Part shown: positions 25,486 through 35,374 of the stretch, piece by piece | Position numbering within the stretch: the stretch's first letter is position 1 | Layout: every line of letters begins with the position of its first letter | NCBI RefSeq assembly: GCF_900114565.1 | Contig: NZ_FOTM01000025.1 | Span: 1 to 56,297, forward strand | DNA from: Leifsonia sp. CL147 | GTDB taxonomy: Bacteria > Actinomycetota > Actinomycetes > Actinomycetales > Microbacteriaceae | Length of the DNA: 56,297 bases | Direction: 5' to 3' | Made by a program: the position numbers and the translations under genes | The notes under the pieces: generated by a model | What the model saw: the letters and a program-made list of their open reading frames with translations, nothing else | The model's database searches: none | What the model was told of the DNA's origin: nothing

Positions 25486-26187
25486 TCAGCGGCGGCGGAG
25501 GGGGCGGACGCTGAGGGACTCGACGGTTCCGGAGGGCGGCAGGTCGACGGCGATGCGGACGGTCGCCGCGACCATCTCGGGCGTGATCGTGTACGCCGTG
25601 TCGTACTCGTCGCCTTCGCGGGCGACGAGCGCGCGCTGCATGTCGGTGTCGACGCGACCCGGATGGATGCTGCTGACGCGCACTCCGCGCGGCCGCTCCT
25701 CCTCGCGGAGCGCGTCCGTGAGCGCCCGCAAGGCGAACTTCGACGCCGCGTAGACCCCGCCGCCGGGAGAGCTGGCCAGTCCCGACCCGCTGTTGATGGC
25801 GACGACCAGCCCGCCGGCCGCCCGCAACGCCGGCAGCGCCCGACGGGTCAGCTCCGCGACGGCGAACACATTCACCTCGAAGACGCGCCGCCAGGTCTCG
25901 ACGCCGGTCTCCTCGACCGTGCCGCCGTCCTCGACCCCGGCCGAATGGACCAGCACATCCAGTCGCCCGGGCAGAGGCGGAAGCGTGTCGCCGGCGAGGT
26001 CGGCGACGAAGGGCTCGGCGGACGGCAGCTGAGCGACCACCGCATCGACGGCGGCGGCGTCCCGCCCTCCGACGAGGATGTGGTGCGTGCGGCCGAGCTC
26101 GACCGCGATCGCCCGGCCGATCCCGCGCGACGCGCCCGTCACGAGGGCGACCGGCCGGTCCGCGGCGACGGTGTCCGAAGAGTCCAT
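25486..26187 (-). CDS. Short-chain dehydrogenase/reductase, 233 aa
   Basis: Classical SDR: cofactor motif TGASRGIG near residues 17-24, NADP-suggestive arginines, LVHSAGV in place of NNAG, VNVFAVAELTRRALP helix, catalytic Ser in INSGSGLAS, and YAASK with Tyr/Lys at about 146/150. Length is typical. RVSSIHPGRVDT follows as the post-catalytic loop. It is a soluble NAD(P)-dependent oxidoreductase with unknown substrate. The gene is alone and divergent from the arabinose regulator, with a repeat-rich 470-base spacer between their starts. Confidence 0.9.
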   Translation of the reverse strand: MDSSDTVAADRPVALVTGASRGIGRAIAVELGRTHHILVGGRDAAAVDAVVAQLPSAEPFVADLAGDTLPPLPGRLDVLVHSAGVEDGGTVEETGVETWRRVFEVNVFAVAELTRRALPALRAAGGLVVAINSGSGLASSPGGGVYAASKFALRALTDALREEERPRGVRVSSIHPGRVDTDMQRALVAREGDEYDTAYTITPEMVAATVRIAVDLPPSGTVESLSVRPLRRR

Positions 26188-26318
26188 GCCCCGACCCTAC
26201 GCGGATCGTCCGTGACCGCTGCTGCGGGAGCCGAGGTGACCGGAAGCTGGCCGGTGCGGCCGTCGCGGCGGCGCCGGTTCGGGCGCCGGTTCGGGCGCCG
26301 GTCGGCCGGGCGATTGCG

Positions 26319-26396
26319 GGAGATTCGAACGAATCCCGTTCGAATCTCCTTCAGTACTGCCATTCGAAGGAGATTCGAAACCCGATCTCCTTCGAT
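26319..26396 (+). repeat. Compound palindromic element, family B, copy 1
   Basis: GGAGATTCGAAC (26319-26330) pairs with GTTCGAATCTCC (26338-26349). The second arm overlaps ATCTCCTTC, which can instead pair with GAAGGAGAT at 26366-26374, and a further ATCTCCTTCGAT follows at 26385-26396. Bases 26341-26396 reappear inverted at 37708-37763, with the first 34 bases identical. The element lies in the divergent promoter region between the SDR and LacI-type genes, so a terminator role alone does not explain it. Confidence 0.85.
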
Positions 26397-26460
26397 AGCC
26401 CACCGGCGGGTGGGGGTGGGAGGTGGCAGGTGGCAGGGACCGGTCGGCAGGTTGGCAGGT

Positions 26461-26520
26461 CGGCAGGTGACCGGCCGGCAGGTGACCGGCCGGCAGGTGA
26501 CCGGTCGGCAGGCGGCCGGT
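26461..26520 (+). repeat. 15-bp tandem repeat containing GTGACCGG, four units
   Basis: The unit CGGCAGGTGACCGGC repeats at 26461, 26476, 26491 and (degenerate) 26506, with looser GGCAGGT relatives on both sides (26420-26550). Three units contain GTGACCGGC or GTGACCGGTC, ten bases of which match the palindromic operator at 27684-27697. The position, 140-200 bases before the regulator start, suggests possible autoregulation. Confidence 0.75.
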
Positions 26521-26662
26521 CGGCAAGTGGCAAGTGGCGGGAAGGCAGGTCAGGCGGCCAGACATGTAGGCGGGCCGCCGGCCGGCGAGCCGGCCCGGGC
26601 GGCCCCCCGTCCGGCAGACCGGCCCGGCTCCCCTAGGGTGTGGATGTGCGGGAGGTGTGGAC

Positions 26663-27661
26663 GTGAGCGAGCCAGGGCGTGCCCCGGGGGTGCGTGAGGT
26701 GGCCGCTGCGGCGGGCGTCTCGCGTCAGACGGTGTCGCGCGTGCTCAACGATCATCCGAGCATCCGGCCCGAGACGCGGGAGCGCGTGCTCGCGGCGATG
26801 ACCGACCTGGACTTCCGGCCGAATCGCGCGGCGCGGATGCTGACGACGGCGCGCTCGCGCACGATCGGGGTGCTCGCCGCATCCACGTCGTCGCTGTTCG
26901 GGCCGGCCTCGAGCATCGACGCGGTGGAGCGTGCCGGTCGCGACGCCGGCTACACGGTCACCGTGGCGCACGCCGGGTCCCTCGACTCGGATGATCTGGA
27001 GGCTGCCCTCGACCACCTGCGCGCGCAGGCCGTGGAGGGTGTGGTCGTGATCGCTCCGCAGCAGCGGGTGCAGGATGCGATGGCGCAGTTCTCGCTGTCC
27101 GTCCCCTCGGTCACGCTCCACGGCGCGGGCGGGGCCGGCGACGAAGGCGTCTTCGTGGACCAGGTGCTCGGCGCGCGGCTGGCCACCCGCCACCTGCTCG
27201 CTGCCGGCCACCGGCGGATCGCGCACCTGACCGGGCCGGGTGACTGGACGGAGGCGCGGGCGCGACGGGAGGGATTCCTGTCCGAGATGGCGGCGGCCGG
27301 CGCCGATCCCGTGGTCTCGCCCGAGGGCGACTGGACCGCGGCGTCCGGTGCCGCGATCGGTGCGGCCCTGGTGGGAGACCGGGCGATCTCGGCGGTGTTC
27401 GCCTCCAACGACCAGATGGCGCTCGGGGTGCTCTACGCGGCCCGGCTCATAGGACGCGCCGTGCCGGGCGAGTTGGCCGTCGTGGGGTTCGACGACATCC
27501 CCGAGGCCGCGTTCTTCGCTCCGCCGCTGACGACCGTGCGGCAGGAGTTCGACGAGCTGGGACGGCGGTGCGTCGCCCGGCTGGTGTCACTGATCGAGGG
27601 CGGTGACCTCGGCTTCGAGGAGCCGGTCGCGCCCGTGCTCGTCGTGCGCGACTCGGCCTGA
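26663..27661 (+). CDS. LacI-family regulator of the arabinose operon, about 332 aa
   Basis: The N-terminal helix-turn-helix VREVAAAAGVSRQTVSRVLN is followed by the hinge RPNRAARML and a periplasmic-binding-protein-like sugar domain (RTIGVLAAS, VEGVVVIAPQQ, GHRRIAHLTGP, AVFASNDQMALGVL, LAVVGFDDIPEAAFFAPPLTTVRQ). GTG 26663 has GGGAGG seven bases before it; GTG 26657 in the same frame is the alternative. It ends 50 bases before araB. Binding to the palindrome at 27684 and release by an arabinose-derived sugar are inferred from position and family. Confidence 0.9.
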   Translation: MSEPGRAPGVREVAAAAGVSRQTVSRVLNDHPSIRPETRERVLAAMTDLDFRPNRAARMLTTARSRTIGVLAASTSSLFGPASSIDAVERAGRDAGYTVTVAHAGSLDSDDLEAALDHLRAQAVEGVVVIAPQQRVQDAMAQFSLSVPSVTLHGAGGAGDEGVFVDQVLGARLATRHLLAAGHRRIAHLTGPGDWTEARARREGFLSEMAAAGADPVVSPEGDWTAASGAAIGAALVGDRAISAVFASNDQMALGVLYAARLIGRAVPGELAVVGFDDIPEAAFFAPPLTTVRQEFDELGRRCVARLVSLIEGGDLGFEEPVAPVLVVRDSA

Positions 27662-27666
27662 TGGCG

Positions 27667-27703
27667 TATGCTTCCTGTGTCAATGTGACCGGTCACAAAG
27701 GAG
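27667..27703 (+). promoter_or_regulatory. araBDA promoter -10, LacI-type operator and ribosome binding site
   Basis: TATGCT (27667-27672) is a good -10 box. TGTGACCGGTCACA (27684-27697) is a perfect 14-base palindrome with the central CG step typical of LacI-family operators, lying just downstream of the expected transcription start. AAAGGAG follows at 27698-27703 and precedes ATG 27712. A repressor bound here would block both initiation and ribosome entry. Confidence 0.85.
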
Positions 27704-27711
27704 TGGATGCC

Positions 27712-29412
27712 ATGCAGCCCGCCGCCGCACCCGACGCCCGCGCGCGCGAAGCCATCGCCGCCGGACGCACCGCCCTCGGCATCGAGCTCGGCTCGACGCG
27801 GATCAAGGCGTGCCTGGTGGACGCCGACGATCCGTCGGTCGTCCTCGCCGTCGGCGCCCACGAGTGGGAGAACTCCTACGTCGACCGGCGCTGGACCTAC
27901 TCGCTGGAGGAGGTCTGGACCGGCCTCCGTGCCGCCTACGCCGGCCTCGTCGCCGACGCCGAGCAGCGCCACGGCGTCGCACCGACGACCATCGGAGCGC
28001 TCGGCGTCTCGGCCATGATGCACGGCTACCTGGCCTTCGACGAACGGGACGAGCTCCTCGTCCCGTTCCGCACGTGGCGCAACACCAGCACGGGCGCCGC
28101 TGCACGCGAGCTGACCGACCTGCTCGGGGTCAACATCCCGCTCCGCTGGTCGATCGCCCACCTGCACCAGGCCGTGATCGACGCCGAGCCGCACATCCCC
28201 TCGGTCCGCTTCGTCACCACCCTCGCGGGTTACGTGCACTGGCAGCTGACGGGCCGCCGGGTGCTCGGCGTCGGCGACGCGTCCGGCATGTTCCCGATCG
28301 ACCCGGCCACGACCGACTACGACGAGGCCCTCGTCGGCCGCTACGACGGCCTGGCAGCCGGCCGCATCCCGCCGCTGCGCGACCTGCTGCCGGAGGTGCT
28401 CTCGGCCGGCGAACCGGCCGGCGAGCTGACCGCCGCGGGCGCCGCCCTCCTCGACCCGTCCGGTGTGCTGCGTCCCGGCGTGCCGCTGTGCCCGCCCGAG
28501 GGCGACGCGGGAACCGGGATGGTCGCGACCGCCTCGGTCGCGCCGCGCACGGGCAACGTGAGCGCAGGCACGAGCATCTTCGCGATGGTCGTGCTGGAGC
28601 GTGCGCTGGCCGAGGTGCATGACGAACTGGATGTCGTGACCACGCCCGCAGGGGATCCCGTGGCGATGGTGCACTGCAACAACGGCGCCAGCGAGCTCGC
28701 GGAGTGGGCCGGCCTGTTCGGCCGGTTCGCCGCGGCCTCCGGCAGCCCGGTCGAGCCCGATTCCGTGTTCGAGACGCTGTTGCGCGAGGCTCTGACCGGT
28801 GAGGACGACGCGGGCGGCCTGCTCGCCTACAACCACCTGGCCGGGGAGCCGATCGCCGGCCTCGACGAGGGGCGGCCGCTGCTCGTCCGCACGCCCGGCA
28901 GCCGCTTCACGCTCGGCAACCTGATGCGCGCCGAGGTGTACGGCGTCTTCGCGACCCTGGCGCTCGGGATGCGCGTGCTCGCCCACGAGGGCGTGGCGCT
29001 CGACCGCATGCTCGCGCACGGCGGCGTGTTCCGCACGGCGGGCGTGGCGCAGCGTTTCCTCGCCGGCGCTCTCGACGCCCCGGTCTCGGTCGCGCACACC
29101 GCCTCCGAAGGCGGGGCGTGGGGGATCGCGGTGCTCGCCGCCTACCTCGGCTCGCGCGCGGAGACGGGGCAGGACCTCGACACGTACCTGCGGGAGAGCG
29201 TGTTCCGCGACGTCGCCTTCGAGACCGCCGAGCCGAGCGCGGCGGATGTCGCCGGCTTCGCCGCCTACCTCGACCGCTACGACGCCGGCCTCGCCGTCGA
29301 GCGCGCAGCGGTCGTCGCGCTGCCCGACGCCCCCAGCACCGCCCCCGACGACACGAGCGCCCCCGACGCCCTCACCGACGCCCCCGCCACCCCGGAAGGA
29401 ACCGACCAGTGA
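27712..29412 (+). CDS. araB: FGGY-family sugar kinase, probable L-ribulokinase, 566 aa
   Basis: The first step after isomerisation: ATP-dependent phosphorylation of L-ribulose. ATG 27712 follows AAAGGAG. FGGY features include the phosphate-1 loop [14 protein letters not shown] (about residues 22-35), [53 protein letters not shown] and the adenosine loop with [20 protein letters not shown]. This subgroup is closer to the actinobacterial/xylulokinase-like kinases than to E. coli AraB, but the araD and araA neighbours fix the role. The C-terminal 30 residues are a disordered Asp/Ala/Pro/Thr tail. The stop overlaps araD (GTGA). Confidence 0.88.
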   Translation: MQPAAAPDARAREAIAAGRTALGIELGSTRIKACLVDADDPSVVLAVGAHEWENSYVDRRWTYSLEEVWTGLRAAYAGLVADAEQRHGVAPTTIGALGVSAMMHGYLAFDERDELLVPFRTWRNTSTGAAARELTDLLGVNIPLRWSIAHLHQAVIDAEPHIPSVRFVTTLAGYVHWQLTGRRVLGVGDASGMFPIDPATTDYDEALVGRYDGLAAGRIPPLRDLLPEVLSAGEPAGELTAAGAALLDPSGVLRPGVPLCPPEGDAGTGMVATASVAPRTGNVSAGTSIFAMVVLERALAEVHDELDVVTTPAGDPVAMVHCNNGASELAEWAGLFGRFAAASGSPVEPDSVFETLLREALTGEDDAGGLLAYNHLAGEPIAGLDEGRPLLVRTPGSRFTLGNLMRAEVYGVFATLALGMRVLAHEGVALDRMLAHGGVFRTAGVAQRFLAGALDAPVSVAHTASEGGAWGIAVLAAYLGSRAETGQDLDTYLRESVFRDVAFETAEPSAADVAGFAAYLDRYDAGLAVERAAVVALPDAPSTAPDDTSAPDALTDAPATPEGTDQ

Positions 29413-30110
29413 CCCCCGCCGAATCCGCCGCCGTCCGCGCCGCCCGCGAGCGCGTCGCCGCCCTGCACGCCGAGCTCGTCCGTTACGGGCTCGTCGTCTG
29501 GACCGGCGGCAACGTCTCCGAGCGCGTCCCGGGCGAGGGCCTCTTCGTCATCAAGCCCAGCGGCGTCGACTACGACGACCTGGCGCCCGAGAACATGATC
29601 CTCTGCACCCTCGACGGCGCGGTCGTCCCCGGCTCCCCCGGCTCGGAGCGGTCGCCCTCCTCGGACACCGCGGCGCATGCCTTCGTCTACCGGAACATGC
29701 CCGAGGTCGGCGGCGTCGTGCACACGCACTCCACCTACGCCACCGCCTGGGCGGCGCGCGCCGAGCCCATCCCGTGCGCCATCACCGCCATGGCGGACGA
29801 GTTCGGCGGCGACATCCCGGTGGGTCCGTTCGCGATCATCGGCGACGACTCCATCGGCCGCGGCATCGTCCAGACCCTGACCGGTCACCGCAGCCGTGCC
29901 GTACTCATGCAGAATCACGGCGTCTTCACCATCGGCAAGGATGCGCGGGATGCCGTGAAGGCCGCCGTCATGGCCGAGGACGTCGCCCGCACGATGCACA
30001 TCGCCCGCCAGGGCGGCGACATCGTCCCCATCCCGCAGGAGGCGATCGACAGCCTCTTCGACCGCTATCAGAACGTGTACGGACAGAACCCGGAAGGATC
30101 CATCTCCTGA
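29409..30110 (+). CDS. araD: L-ribulose-5-phosphate 4-epimerase, 233 aa
   Basis: Class II aldolase fold. It converts L-ribulose 5-phosphate to D-xylulose 5-phosphate. GTG 29409 overlaps the kinase stop and follows GGAAGGA. Motifs: TGGNVSERV (phosphate-binding), [43 protein letters not shown] with zinc-binding His-x-His, and [18 protein letters not shown] with the third zinc His. Length matches AraD. It is the middle gene of the araBDA operon, and its stop overlaps the araA start. Confidence 0.95.
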   Translation: MTPAESAAVRAARERVAALHAELVRYGLVVWTGGNVSERVPGEGLFVIKPSGVDYDDLAPENMILCTLDGAVVPGSPGSERSPSSDTAAHAFVYRNMPEVGGVVHTHSTYATAWAARAEPIPCAITAMADEFGGDIPVGPFAIIGDDSIGRGIVQTLTGHRSRAVLMQNHGVFTIGKDARDAVKAAVMAEDVARTMHIARQGGDIVPIPQEAIDSLFDRYQNVYGQNPEGSIS

Positions 30111-31627
30111 TGCCGAAGCTCACCACCTCCCTCGATGTCTACGAGGTCTGGTTCCTGACCGGGAGCCAGCACCTGTACGGGCCGGAGACCCTCGCCCAGG
30201 TCGCCGACCAGTCGCGCGCCATCGCCGACCAACTGGGCGCCTCTTCCGGCGTGCCCGTCCGCATCGTGTGGAAGCCGGTCCTCACCGACTCCGACGCCAT
30301 CCGCCGCATCATGCTGGAGGCGAACGCCGACGACCGCGTCATCGGCGTGATCGCGTGGATGCACACCTTCAGCCCCGCGAAGATGTGGATCACGGGCCTC
30401 GACGCCCTCCAGAAGCCGCTCCTGCACCTGCACACGCAGGCGAACGTGGAGCTGCCCTGGGCCGAGATCGACTTCGACTTCATGAACCTGAACCAGGCCG
30501 CCCACGGCGACCGCGAGTTCGGCTACATCCTGACCCGCCTCGGGGTCCCCCGCACGACCGTCGCCGGCCATGTCTCCAACCCGGTCGTGGCCGCACGGGT
30601 CGGAACGTGGATGCGCGCCGCCGCCGGACACGCGGCCACCCGCACCCTGAAGCTCGCCCGCTTCGGCGACAACATGCGCTTCGTCGCCGTGACCGAGGGC
30701 GACAAGACGGAGGCGGAGCACGTCTTCGGCGTCCAGGTGAACACCTGGGGCGTGAACGAGCTCGCAGCGGCGGTGGCCGCAGCATCCACCGAGGACGTCG
30801 ACGCCCTGGTCGCCGAGTACGAGGAGCTGTACGACGTCGCGCCGGAGCTCCGCCGCGGCGGCGAGCGCCACCAGTCGCTGCGCGACGGCGCCGCGATCGA
30901 GCTGGGCCTGCGCTCCTTCCTGGAGGAGGGCGGCTTCGGCGCCTTCACCACCAGCTTCGAGGACCTGGGCGACCTGAAGCAGCTGCCCGGTCTCGCGGTG
31001 CAGCGCCTGATGGCCGAGGGATACGGCTTCGGCGCCGAGGGCGACTGGAAGACCGCGGTCCTGGTCCGCGCGGCCAACGTGATGGGCGCGGGGCTCCCGG
31101 GCGGCGCCTCCCTCATGGAGGACTACACCTACGACCTGACGCCCGGCGACGAGCGCATCCTCGGCGCGCACATGCTCGAGGTGAGCCCGTCGCTGTCGTC
31201 GGCCAAGCCGACCCTCGAGGTGCACCCGCTCGGCATCGGCGGCAAGGACGACCCGGTCCGCCTGGTCTTCACCGCCGACTCCGGTCCCGCGGTGGTCGTC
31301 GCCCTGTCGGACGTGCGGGACCGCTTCCGCCTGGTCGCCAACGTCGTGGAGGTCGTGGAGCCGTCGGCCCCGCTGCCCAAGCTCCCGGTCGGCCGCGCCG
31401 TCTGGAAGCCGGCGCCCGACTTCACCACCTCCGCCACCGCGTGGCTGGAGGCGGGGGCCGCGCACCACACCGTCATGAGCACGGCCGTCGGCGTCGAGGT
31501 GTTCGAGGACTTCGCCCGGATGGCGCGCACCGAGCTGGTCGTCATCGACGAGTCGACCACGCTGCGGCAGTTCCGCCGCGACCTCGAGGGCAACGCGGCG
31601 TACTACCGCCTCGCCCGCGGGATCTGA
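30110..31627 (+). CDS. araA: L-arabinose isomerase, 505 aa
   Basis: Converts L-arabinose to L-ribulose. ATG 30110 overlaps the araD stop (TGATG). Family landmarks run the whole length: [136 protein letters not shown] and a C-terminal HHTVMS segment. The catalytic Glu/His metal ligands are present within GAEGDWK, LMEDYTY, MLEVSP and AHHTVMS. Length fits the roughly 500-aa family. No arabinose transporter is in the window. Confidence 0.97.
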   Translation: MPKLTTSLDVYEVWFLTGSQHLYGPETLAQVADQSRAIADQLGASSGVPVRIVWKPVLTDSDAIRRIMLEANADDRVIGVIAWMHTFSPAKMWITGLDALQKPLLHLHTQANVELPWAEIDFDFMNLNQAAHGDREFGYILTRLGVPRTTVAGHVSNPVVAARVGTWMRAAAGHAATRTLKLARFGDNMRFVAVTEGDKTEAEHVFGVQVNTWGVNELAAAVAAASTEDVDALVAEYEELYDVAPELRRGGERHQSLRDGAAIELGLRSFLEEGGFGAFTTSFEDLGDLKQLPGLAVQRLMAEGYGFGAEGDWKTAVLVRAANVMGAGLPGGASLMEDYTYDLTPGDERILGAHMLEVSPSLSSAKPTLEVHPLGIGGKDDPVRLVFTADSGPAVVVALSDVRDRFRLVANVVEVVEPSAPLPKLPVGRAVWKPAPDFTTSATAWLEAGAAHHTVMSTAVGVEVFEDFARMARTELVVIDESTTLRQFRRDLEGNAAYYRLARGI

Positions 31628-31636
31628 CGCTCCTCT

Positions 31637-31694
31637 CGCCGGGGGACACCTCGTTGCACGCGTCATCGCGACCGCGACGGGGTGCCCTCCGGCG
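31637..31694. terminator. Imperfect stem-loop between araA and the convergent MFS gene
   Basis: CGCCGGGGGACACC (from 31637) pairs, with a bulge and a mismatch, with GGGGTGCCCTCCGGCG (to 31694). It lies directly after the araA stop and before the minus-strand gene end at 31703, a logical place for a bidirectional terminator. Confidence 0.5.
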
Positions 31695-31702
31695 CAATCC
31701 GA

Positions 31703-32917
31703 TCAGGTGCGGCGGAGCATCCGGAGGCCGGCGGGGATGGACAGCACCACGACCGCCGCGACGAAGACCACCAGCACCGTGACCAGCGGCCAGAGGATGA
31801 GCGCGACGCCGACGAGCAGGACCGGCAGCGCCAGGCCGAGGTAGGCGATCAGGAAGATCGCCGCGAGCACCTCGCCCCGGCGGTCGGGAGCCGCCAGCGA
31901 CGCCGCCACCGCGATGGCGGAGCGGAACTGCAGGCCGACGCCGGCGCCCGCCAGCACCCCGCTGACGACGAACGCCGGGAGGGATGCCGACAGCACACCC
32001 GCCGCCAAGCCGCCGAGGCCGGACAGCATGAGCACCAGCGCGAGGATCAGCTGGGCGCGGGTACTGAGCCGGGCGAAGACGATCTGCGACACCGCGGAGG
32101 CGGCGAACACCGCGAACGGCACGAAGCCGGCCAGCAGGTGCGAGGTCTGGTGCAGCGTCCCGGCCAGTACGCTCGGCGCCAGGGACGTGAACAGCCCGAA
32201 TACCGCGAAACCGGCGAACGCGGCGACCGCCGCCGCGGAGAACGCCCCGCGCGCCTCCGCCGGGAGCGAGATGCGCTGCGGACGGTACGGCGGCCGCTCC
32301 TGCGCGCGCGCGACCGTCTCCGGCACCAGCGGCACGGCGACGGCGGCCACGGCCAGGATCAGCAGGAACACCGCGTACGGCAGCACGAGCGGCTGCGGAA
32401 GCAACTGGGCGAAGGCGCCGGCGATCAGGGGACCGAGCGCAAGGCCTCCCGTGTTGACGACGGTGGAGACGGTGCCCGCCAGGCGCGGACCCTCCTCCGG
32501 GCGCGCGACCGCCCGGAGCTCGCTCAGCTGGGCGGTCGCGCTCGCCGTGAGCGCGCCGACGCCCGCACCGGAGACGATCCGCGCCACGATGAGGCCGGCC
32601 ACGTCGTTCCACACCAGGAAGAGCGCGGCGGCCACGATTTCGAGCAGAACGGCGATCAGCACCATCCGCCTCCGCCCGGTCCGGTCGCTGAGGTGCCCGA
32701 TGAGGAAGAGGCTGGCGATGACGCCGACCGCGTACGCCGCGAAGATGACCGTCACGACCCAGGTCGGGAAGCCGTCCCGCGCCTGGTACAGCGAATACAG
32801 CGGAGTGGGGATGGTCGAGAACGCCATGACCGCGAGGAACGCTGCCGCGATGACCCAGAAGCCCGCGCCGTGGCGGAGGCGGAACCGGCCGGGGACGGTG
32901 CCGAGCGTGCTCGTCAT
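31703..32917 (-). CDS. Major facilitator superfamily transporter, about 404 aa
   Basis: Twelve hydrophobic helices. The loop 2-3 signature is GHLSDRTGRRRMVL, and a central Arg/Pro loop (ERPPYRPQRISLP) separates the halves, which fits a drug/metabolite exporter of the DHA1 type. ATG 32917 gives MTSTLGTVPGRF; the frame is open to ATG 32941, and neither has a good ribosome binding site. It is not obviously linked to arabinose use: the orientation is convergent. The gene is followed upstream by the response regulator on the same strand, 46 bases away. Substrate is unknown. Confidence 0.85.
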   Translation of the reverse strand: MTSTLGTVPGRFRLRHGAGFWVIAAAFLAVMAFSTIPTPLYSLYQARDGFPTWVVTVIFAAYAVGVIASLFLIGHLSDRTGRRRMVLIAVLLEIVAAALFLVWNDVAGLIVARIVSGAGVGALTASATAQLSELRAVARPEEGPRLAGTVSTVVNTGGLALGPLIAGAFAQLLPQPLVLPYAVFLLILAVAAVAVPLVPETVARAQERPPYRPQRISLPAEARGAFSAAAVAAFAGFAVFGLFTSLAPSVLAGTLHQTSHLLAGFVPFAVFAASAVSQIVFARLSTRAQLILALVLMLSGLGGLAAGVLSASLPAFVVSGVLAGAGVGLQFRSAIAVAASLAAPDRRGEVLAAIFLIAYLGLALPVLLVGVALILWPLVTVLVVFVAAVVVLSIPAGLRMLRRT

Positions 32918-32962
32918 GATCCGATGATGCGCCCCGGGCATCCATGGGGTCCAGCGGCGGCG

Positions 32963-33649
32963 TCAGCCCAGCCAGCGGTACTCGAGCTCCGGGCGGCCGG
33001 GGGTGCCGTAGCGGGGCGAGCGCGAGATCCGCTCGGTGTCGGCCAGGTGCTCCAGGTAGCGGCGGGCGGTGACCCGGGACAAGTGGAGCGGCTCCGCCAC
33101 CTCCACCGCGGAGAGCGGCCGGTCGACGCCGCGGAGGTACTCCACGACCGCCTGCAGGGTCGGCTCGGACAGGCCCTTGGGGAGCGGGACGTCGGACGGC
33201 GTGCGAAGCGAGGCGAGCATCCGGTCGACGTCGTCCTGCGTGGCGTGCGCCGAGCCGCTCTCGAGCCGGCGCCGGTAGTCGAGGTAGGTCTGCAGCTTCG
33301 CGGCGAAGGTCGCGAACGCGAACGGCTTGATGAGGTACTGCACGATCCCGACCGACACCGCGGAGTGCACCATGTCGATATCGCGCACGGCCGTGATGGC
33401 GATGATGTCGACCGCGATCCCGGCCGACCGGATGCGCCGTGCGATGTCGATGCCCGTGCCGTCGGGGAGGTTCATGTCGAGCAGTACCAGCTCGATCGGC
33501 TCGGACGTGAGGGAGGCGCGGATCGCCGCGAGCGCCGCGGCGGCCGTCCCGACCACACCGGCCACCGCGAAGCCGTCCAGCCGGGCCAGGTAGCTGGCGT
33601 GCGCTTCGGCGGCGAGCGGATCGTCCTCGACGACCAGGGTGTGGATCAT
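32963..33649 (-). CDS. Response regulator, CitB/DctR family, 228 aa
   Basis: Receiver domain 1-120 with acidic pocket VVEDD, phosphoacceptor Asp in LVLLDMNLPDGTG (about residue 58), Thr in AITAVRD and Lys in YLIKPF. The C-terminal part (160-228) has a winged-helix-like HTH, LSAVEVAEPLHLSRVTARRYLEHL, the CitB/DcuR type that controls carboxylate uptake. The start at 33649 overlaps the kinase stop by ATGA. With the kinase and divergent dctA it should respond to an external C4-dicarboxylate or citrate-like compound. Confidence 0.93.
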   Translation of the reverse strand: MIHTLVVEDDPLAAEAHASYLARLDGFAVAGVVGTAAAALAAIRASLTSEPIELVLLDMNLPDGTGIDIARRIRSAGIAVDIIAITAVRDIDMVHSAVSVGIVQYLIKPFAFATFAAKLQTYLDYRRRLESGSAHATQDDVDRMLASLRTPSDVPLPKGLSEPTLQAVVEYLRGVDRPLSAVEVAEPLHLSRVTARRYLEHLADTERISRSPRYGTPGRPELEYRWLG

Positions 33650-35247
33650 GCGGCCACCGCCCAGCGCGCCACGAACTCCGTGGGAGGCCCCTGCCGCAAG
33701 TGGATGCTGCCGCCGTTGGACTCCAGCAGCTCGCGCACCAGCGCCAGCCCGAATCCGCGGCCGGTTGGTCCGCTCGGCTTCGTGGAGAACCCCCGGGTGT
33801 AGATCCGGTCGGCCACCGTCGCGTCCACCCCGCCGCCGCTGTCCGCGACGGTCAGCTCGAGCATCCCTTCGGCGCGGTCCGCGGTCAGGGTCACCCGCAC
33901 CCAGGCCGGACCTGCGCTCTCGGCGGCCGCATCGATCGCGTTGTCGACGAGGTTGCCGACCACGGACACCAGATCGACGGGGGAGAGCCGGGAGTCCGGC
34001 AGTCCCTCGTCCACCGCGACCTGGAGCTCGACCCCGCGTTCGGCCGCCTGCGCCACCTTCCCCAGCAGCAACGCGGCGACCGCCGGCTGGTTGGCGGCGC
34101 CGAGCACGTCGTCGGCGAGCGACTGGCTGCGTTCCACCTGCTCCGCGATCAGCTCGATCGCCTCCTCCGGCCTCCCCAGTTCCAGCAGCGAGACGACCGT
34201 GTGCAGCCGGTTCGTGTACTCGTGGCTCTGCGACTGCAGCGCCTCCGTCAGAGTGCGCACCGACTCCAGCTCGCCCGCGAGGCGCTGCACCTCGGTGCGG
34301 TCGCGGAGCATCGTGAGCGTGCCGAGGGCCTGCCGCGAACCGCCGGCCGGAGTCGCCGGCTCCTGATTCACGACGATGAGCCGCCGGCCCGCCACATACG
34401 TCTGGTCGGTCACGCGGCCGCCGCCGGAGATCACTTCCGCGATCGCGGCCGGCAGCTCCAGCTCGCTCACCGGCACCGGCTGCTGATCGCCGGAGGCCGG
34501 CGGGAGGTCGAGCAGGTCGGCGGCCTCGTCGTTGTAGAGGACGACGCGCCCCTTCTCATCGGTGAGGATGAGCCCCTCCCGCACCGAATGCAGCACCGAC
34601 TGGTAGTAGGTCACCATCCGCGAGAGCTCGGTCGGCTGCATCGCCCCCGTCACCCGCGAGAGGAAGCGGCGGGCGAGCATCGCGCCGAGGGTGCCGATCA
34701 GCACCAGGAGCACCGCGCCGGCGAGGACGAACGGGATGCGCGCGGCGACCGACGACGTCACGTTGCTCTCCGTCACGCCGGCCGCGACCATCCCGACGAC
34801 CGTTCCGTGGTCGAGGACCGGGACGACCGCCCGCACGGACGGTCCGAGGGTGCCCGTGTAGGTCTCGGTGAGGGTCCGTCCCGCCTGCGCAGGCGCGATC
34901 GTGCCGATGTACTTCTTGCCGATCTCCGCCGGGTTGGGATGCGTGAAGCGGGTGCCCGACGGATCCATGATCGTCACGAAGTCGACGCCCGTCGCGTGCA
35001 TCTCCTCGAGGGCGAGCGGTTGCAGGCGTGCGGTCGGCTGGAGCGCCTGGACGCCGGAGACGACGGCAGGGTCGTGTGCGAGCGTCGAGGCGACGGCCAG
35101 GCTCACCCGGGTCGCCGTCTCGTTCGCCGACTGGCGGGAGCTCAGCCACAGGATGAGCGTCAGCGCGCCGGCGACGACCAGCACGGCGACGAGCTGCAGC
35201 GCGAAGATGCGGCTCGCGATGCTCCATCGCCGTCGTGCCCGGACCAT
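33646..35247 (-). CDS. Sensor histidine kinase, CitA/DcuS family, 533 aa
   Basis: Two membrane helices (about 14-34 and 172-192) enclose a periplasmic PAS-like sensor with the carboxylate-binding style FVTIMDPSGTRFTHPNPAEIGKKYIGTI. A cytoplasmic PAS (VREGLILTDEKGRVVLYNDEAADLL) follows. The phosphoacceptor His sits in SQSHEYTNRLHTVVSLLELG, a CitA/DcuS-type H-box. The ATPase has N-box VVGNLVDNAIDAA, GGGV, and RGFGLALVRELL. It probably senses C4-dicarboxylates or citrate and phosphorylates the regulator at 32963. The divergent region to dctA holds about 130 bases. Confidence 0.93.
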   Translation of the reverse strand: MVRARRRWSIASRIFALQLVAVLVVAGALTLILWLSSRQSANETATRVSLAVASTLAHDPAVVSGVQALQPTARLQPLALEEMHATGVDFVTIMDPSGTRFTHPNPAEIGKKYIGTIAPAQAGRTLTETYTGTLGPSVRAVVPVLDHGTVVGMVAAGVTESNVTSSVAARIPFVLAGAVLLVLIGTLGAMLARRFLSRVTGAMQPTELSRMVTYYQSVLHSVREGLILTDEKGRVVLYNDEAADLLDLPPASGDQQPVPVSELELPAAIAEVISGGGRVTDQTYVAGRRLIVVNQEPATPAGGSRQALGTLTMLRDRTEVQRLAGELESVRTLTEALQSQSHEYTNRLHTVVSLLELGRPEEAIELIAEQVERSQSLADDVLGAANQPAVAALLLGKVAQAAERGVELQVAVDEGLPDSRLSPVDLVSVVGNLVDNAIDAAAESAGPAWVRVTLTADRAEGMLELTVADSGGGVDATVADRIYTRGFSTKPSGPTGRGFGLALVRELLESNGGSIHLRQGPPTEFVARWAVAA

Positions 35248-35374
35248 TCCGACCTCGATCCTGACCTCGATCCTCTGGTGATCAGTATGACCACAAATAG
35301 CGCCGCCCGGTCCGCCTCCGCAGGCTGATGGTGCACCACCTCAGGTGGATCAGGCACAACGACGTTCCGATCGA

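Noticed and set aside
26139-26400. Small protein starting MAVLKEIR shared by 26363 (minus) and 37741 (plus)
   Set aside because: The shared residues derive from the family-B palindrome; the downstream parts diverge completely and have no coding character.
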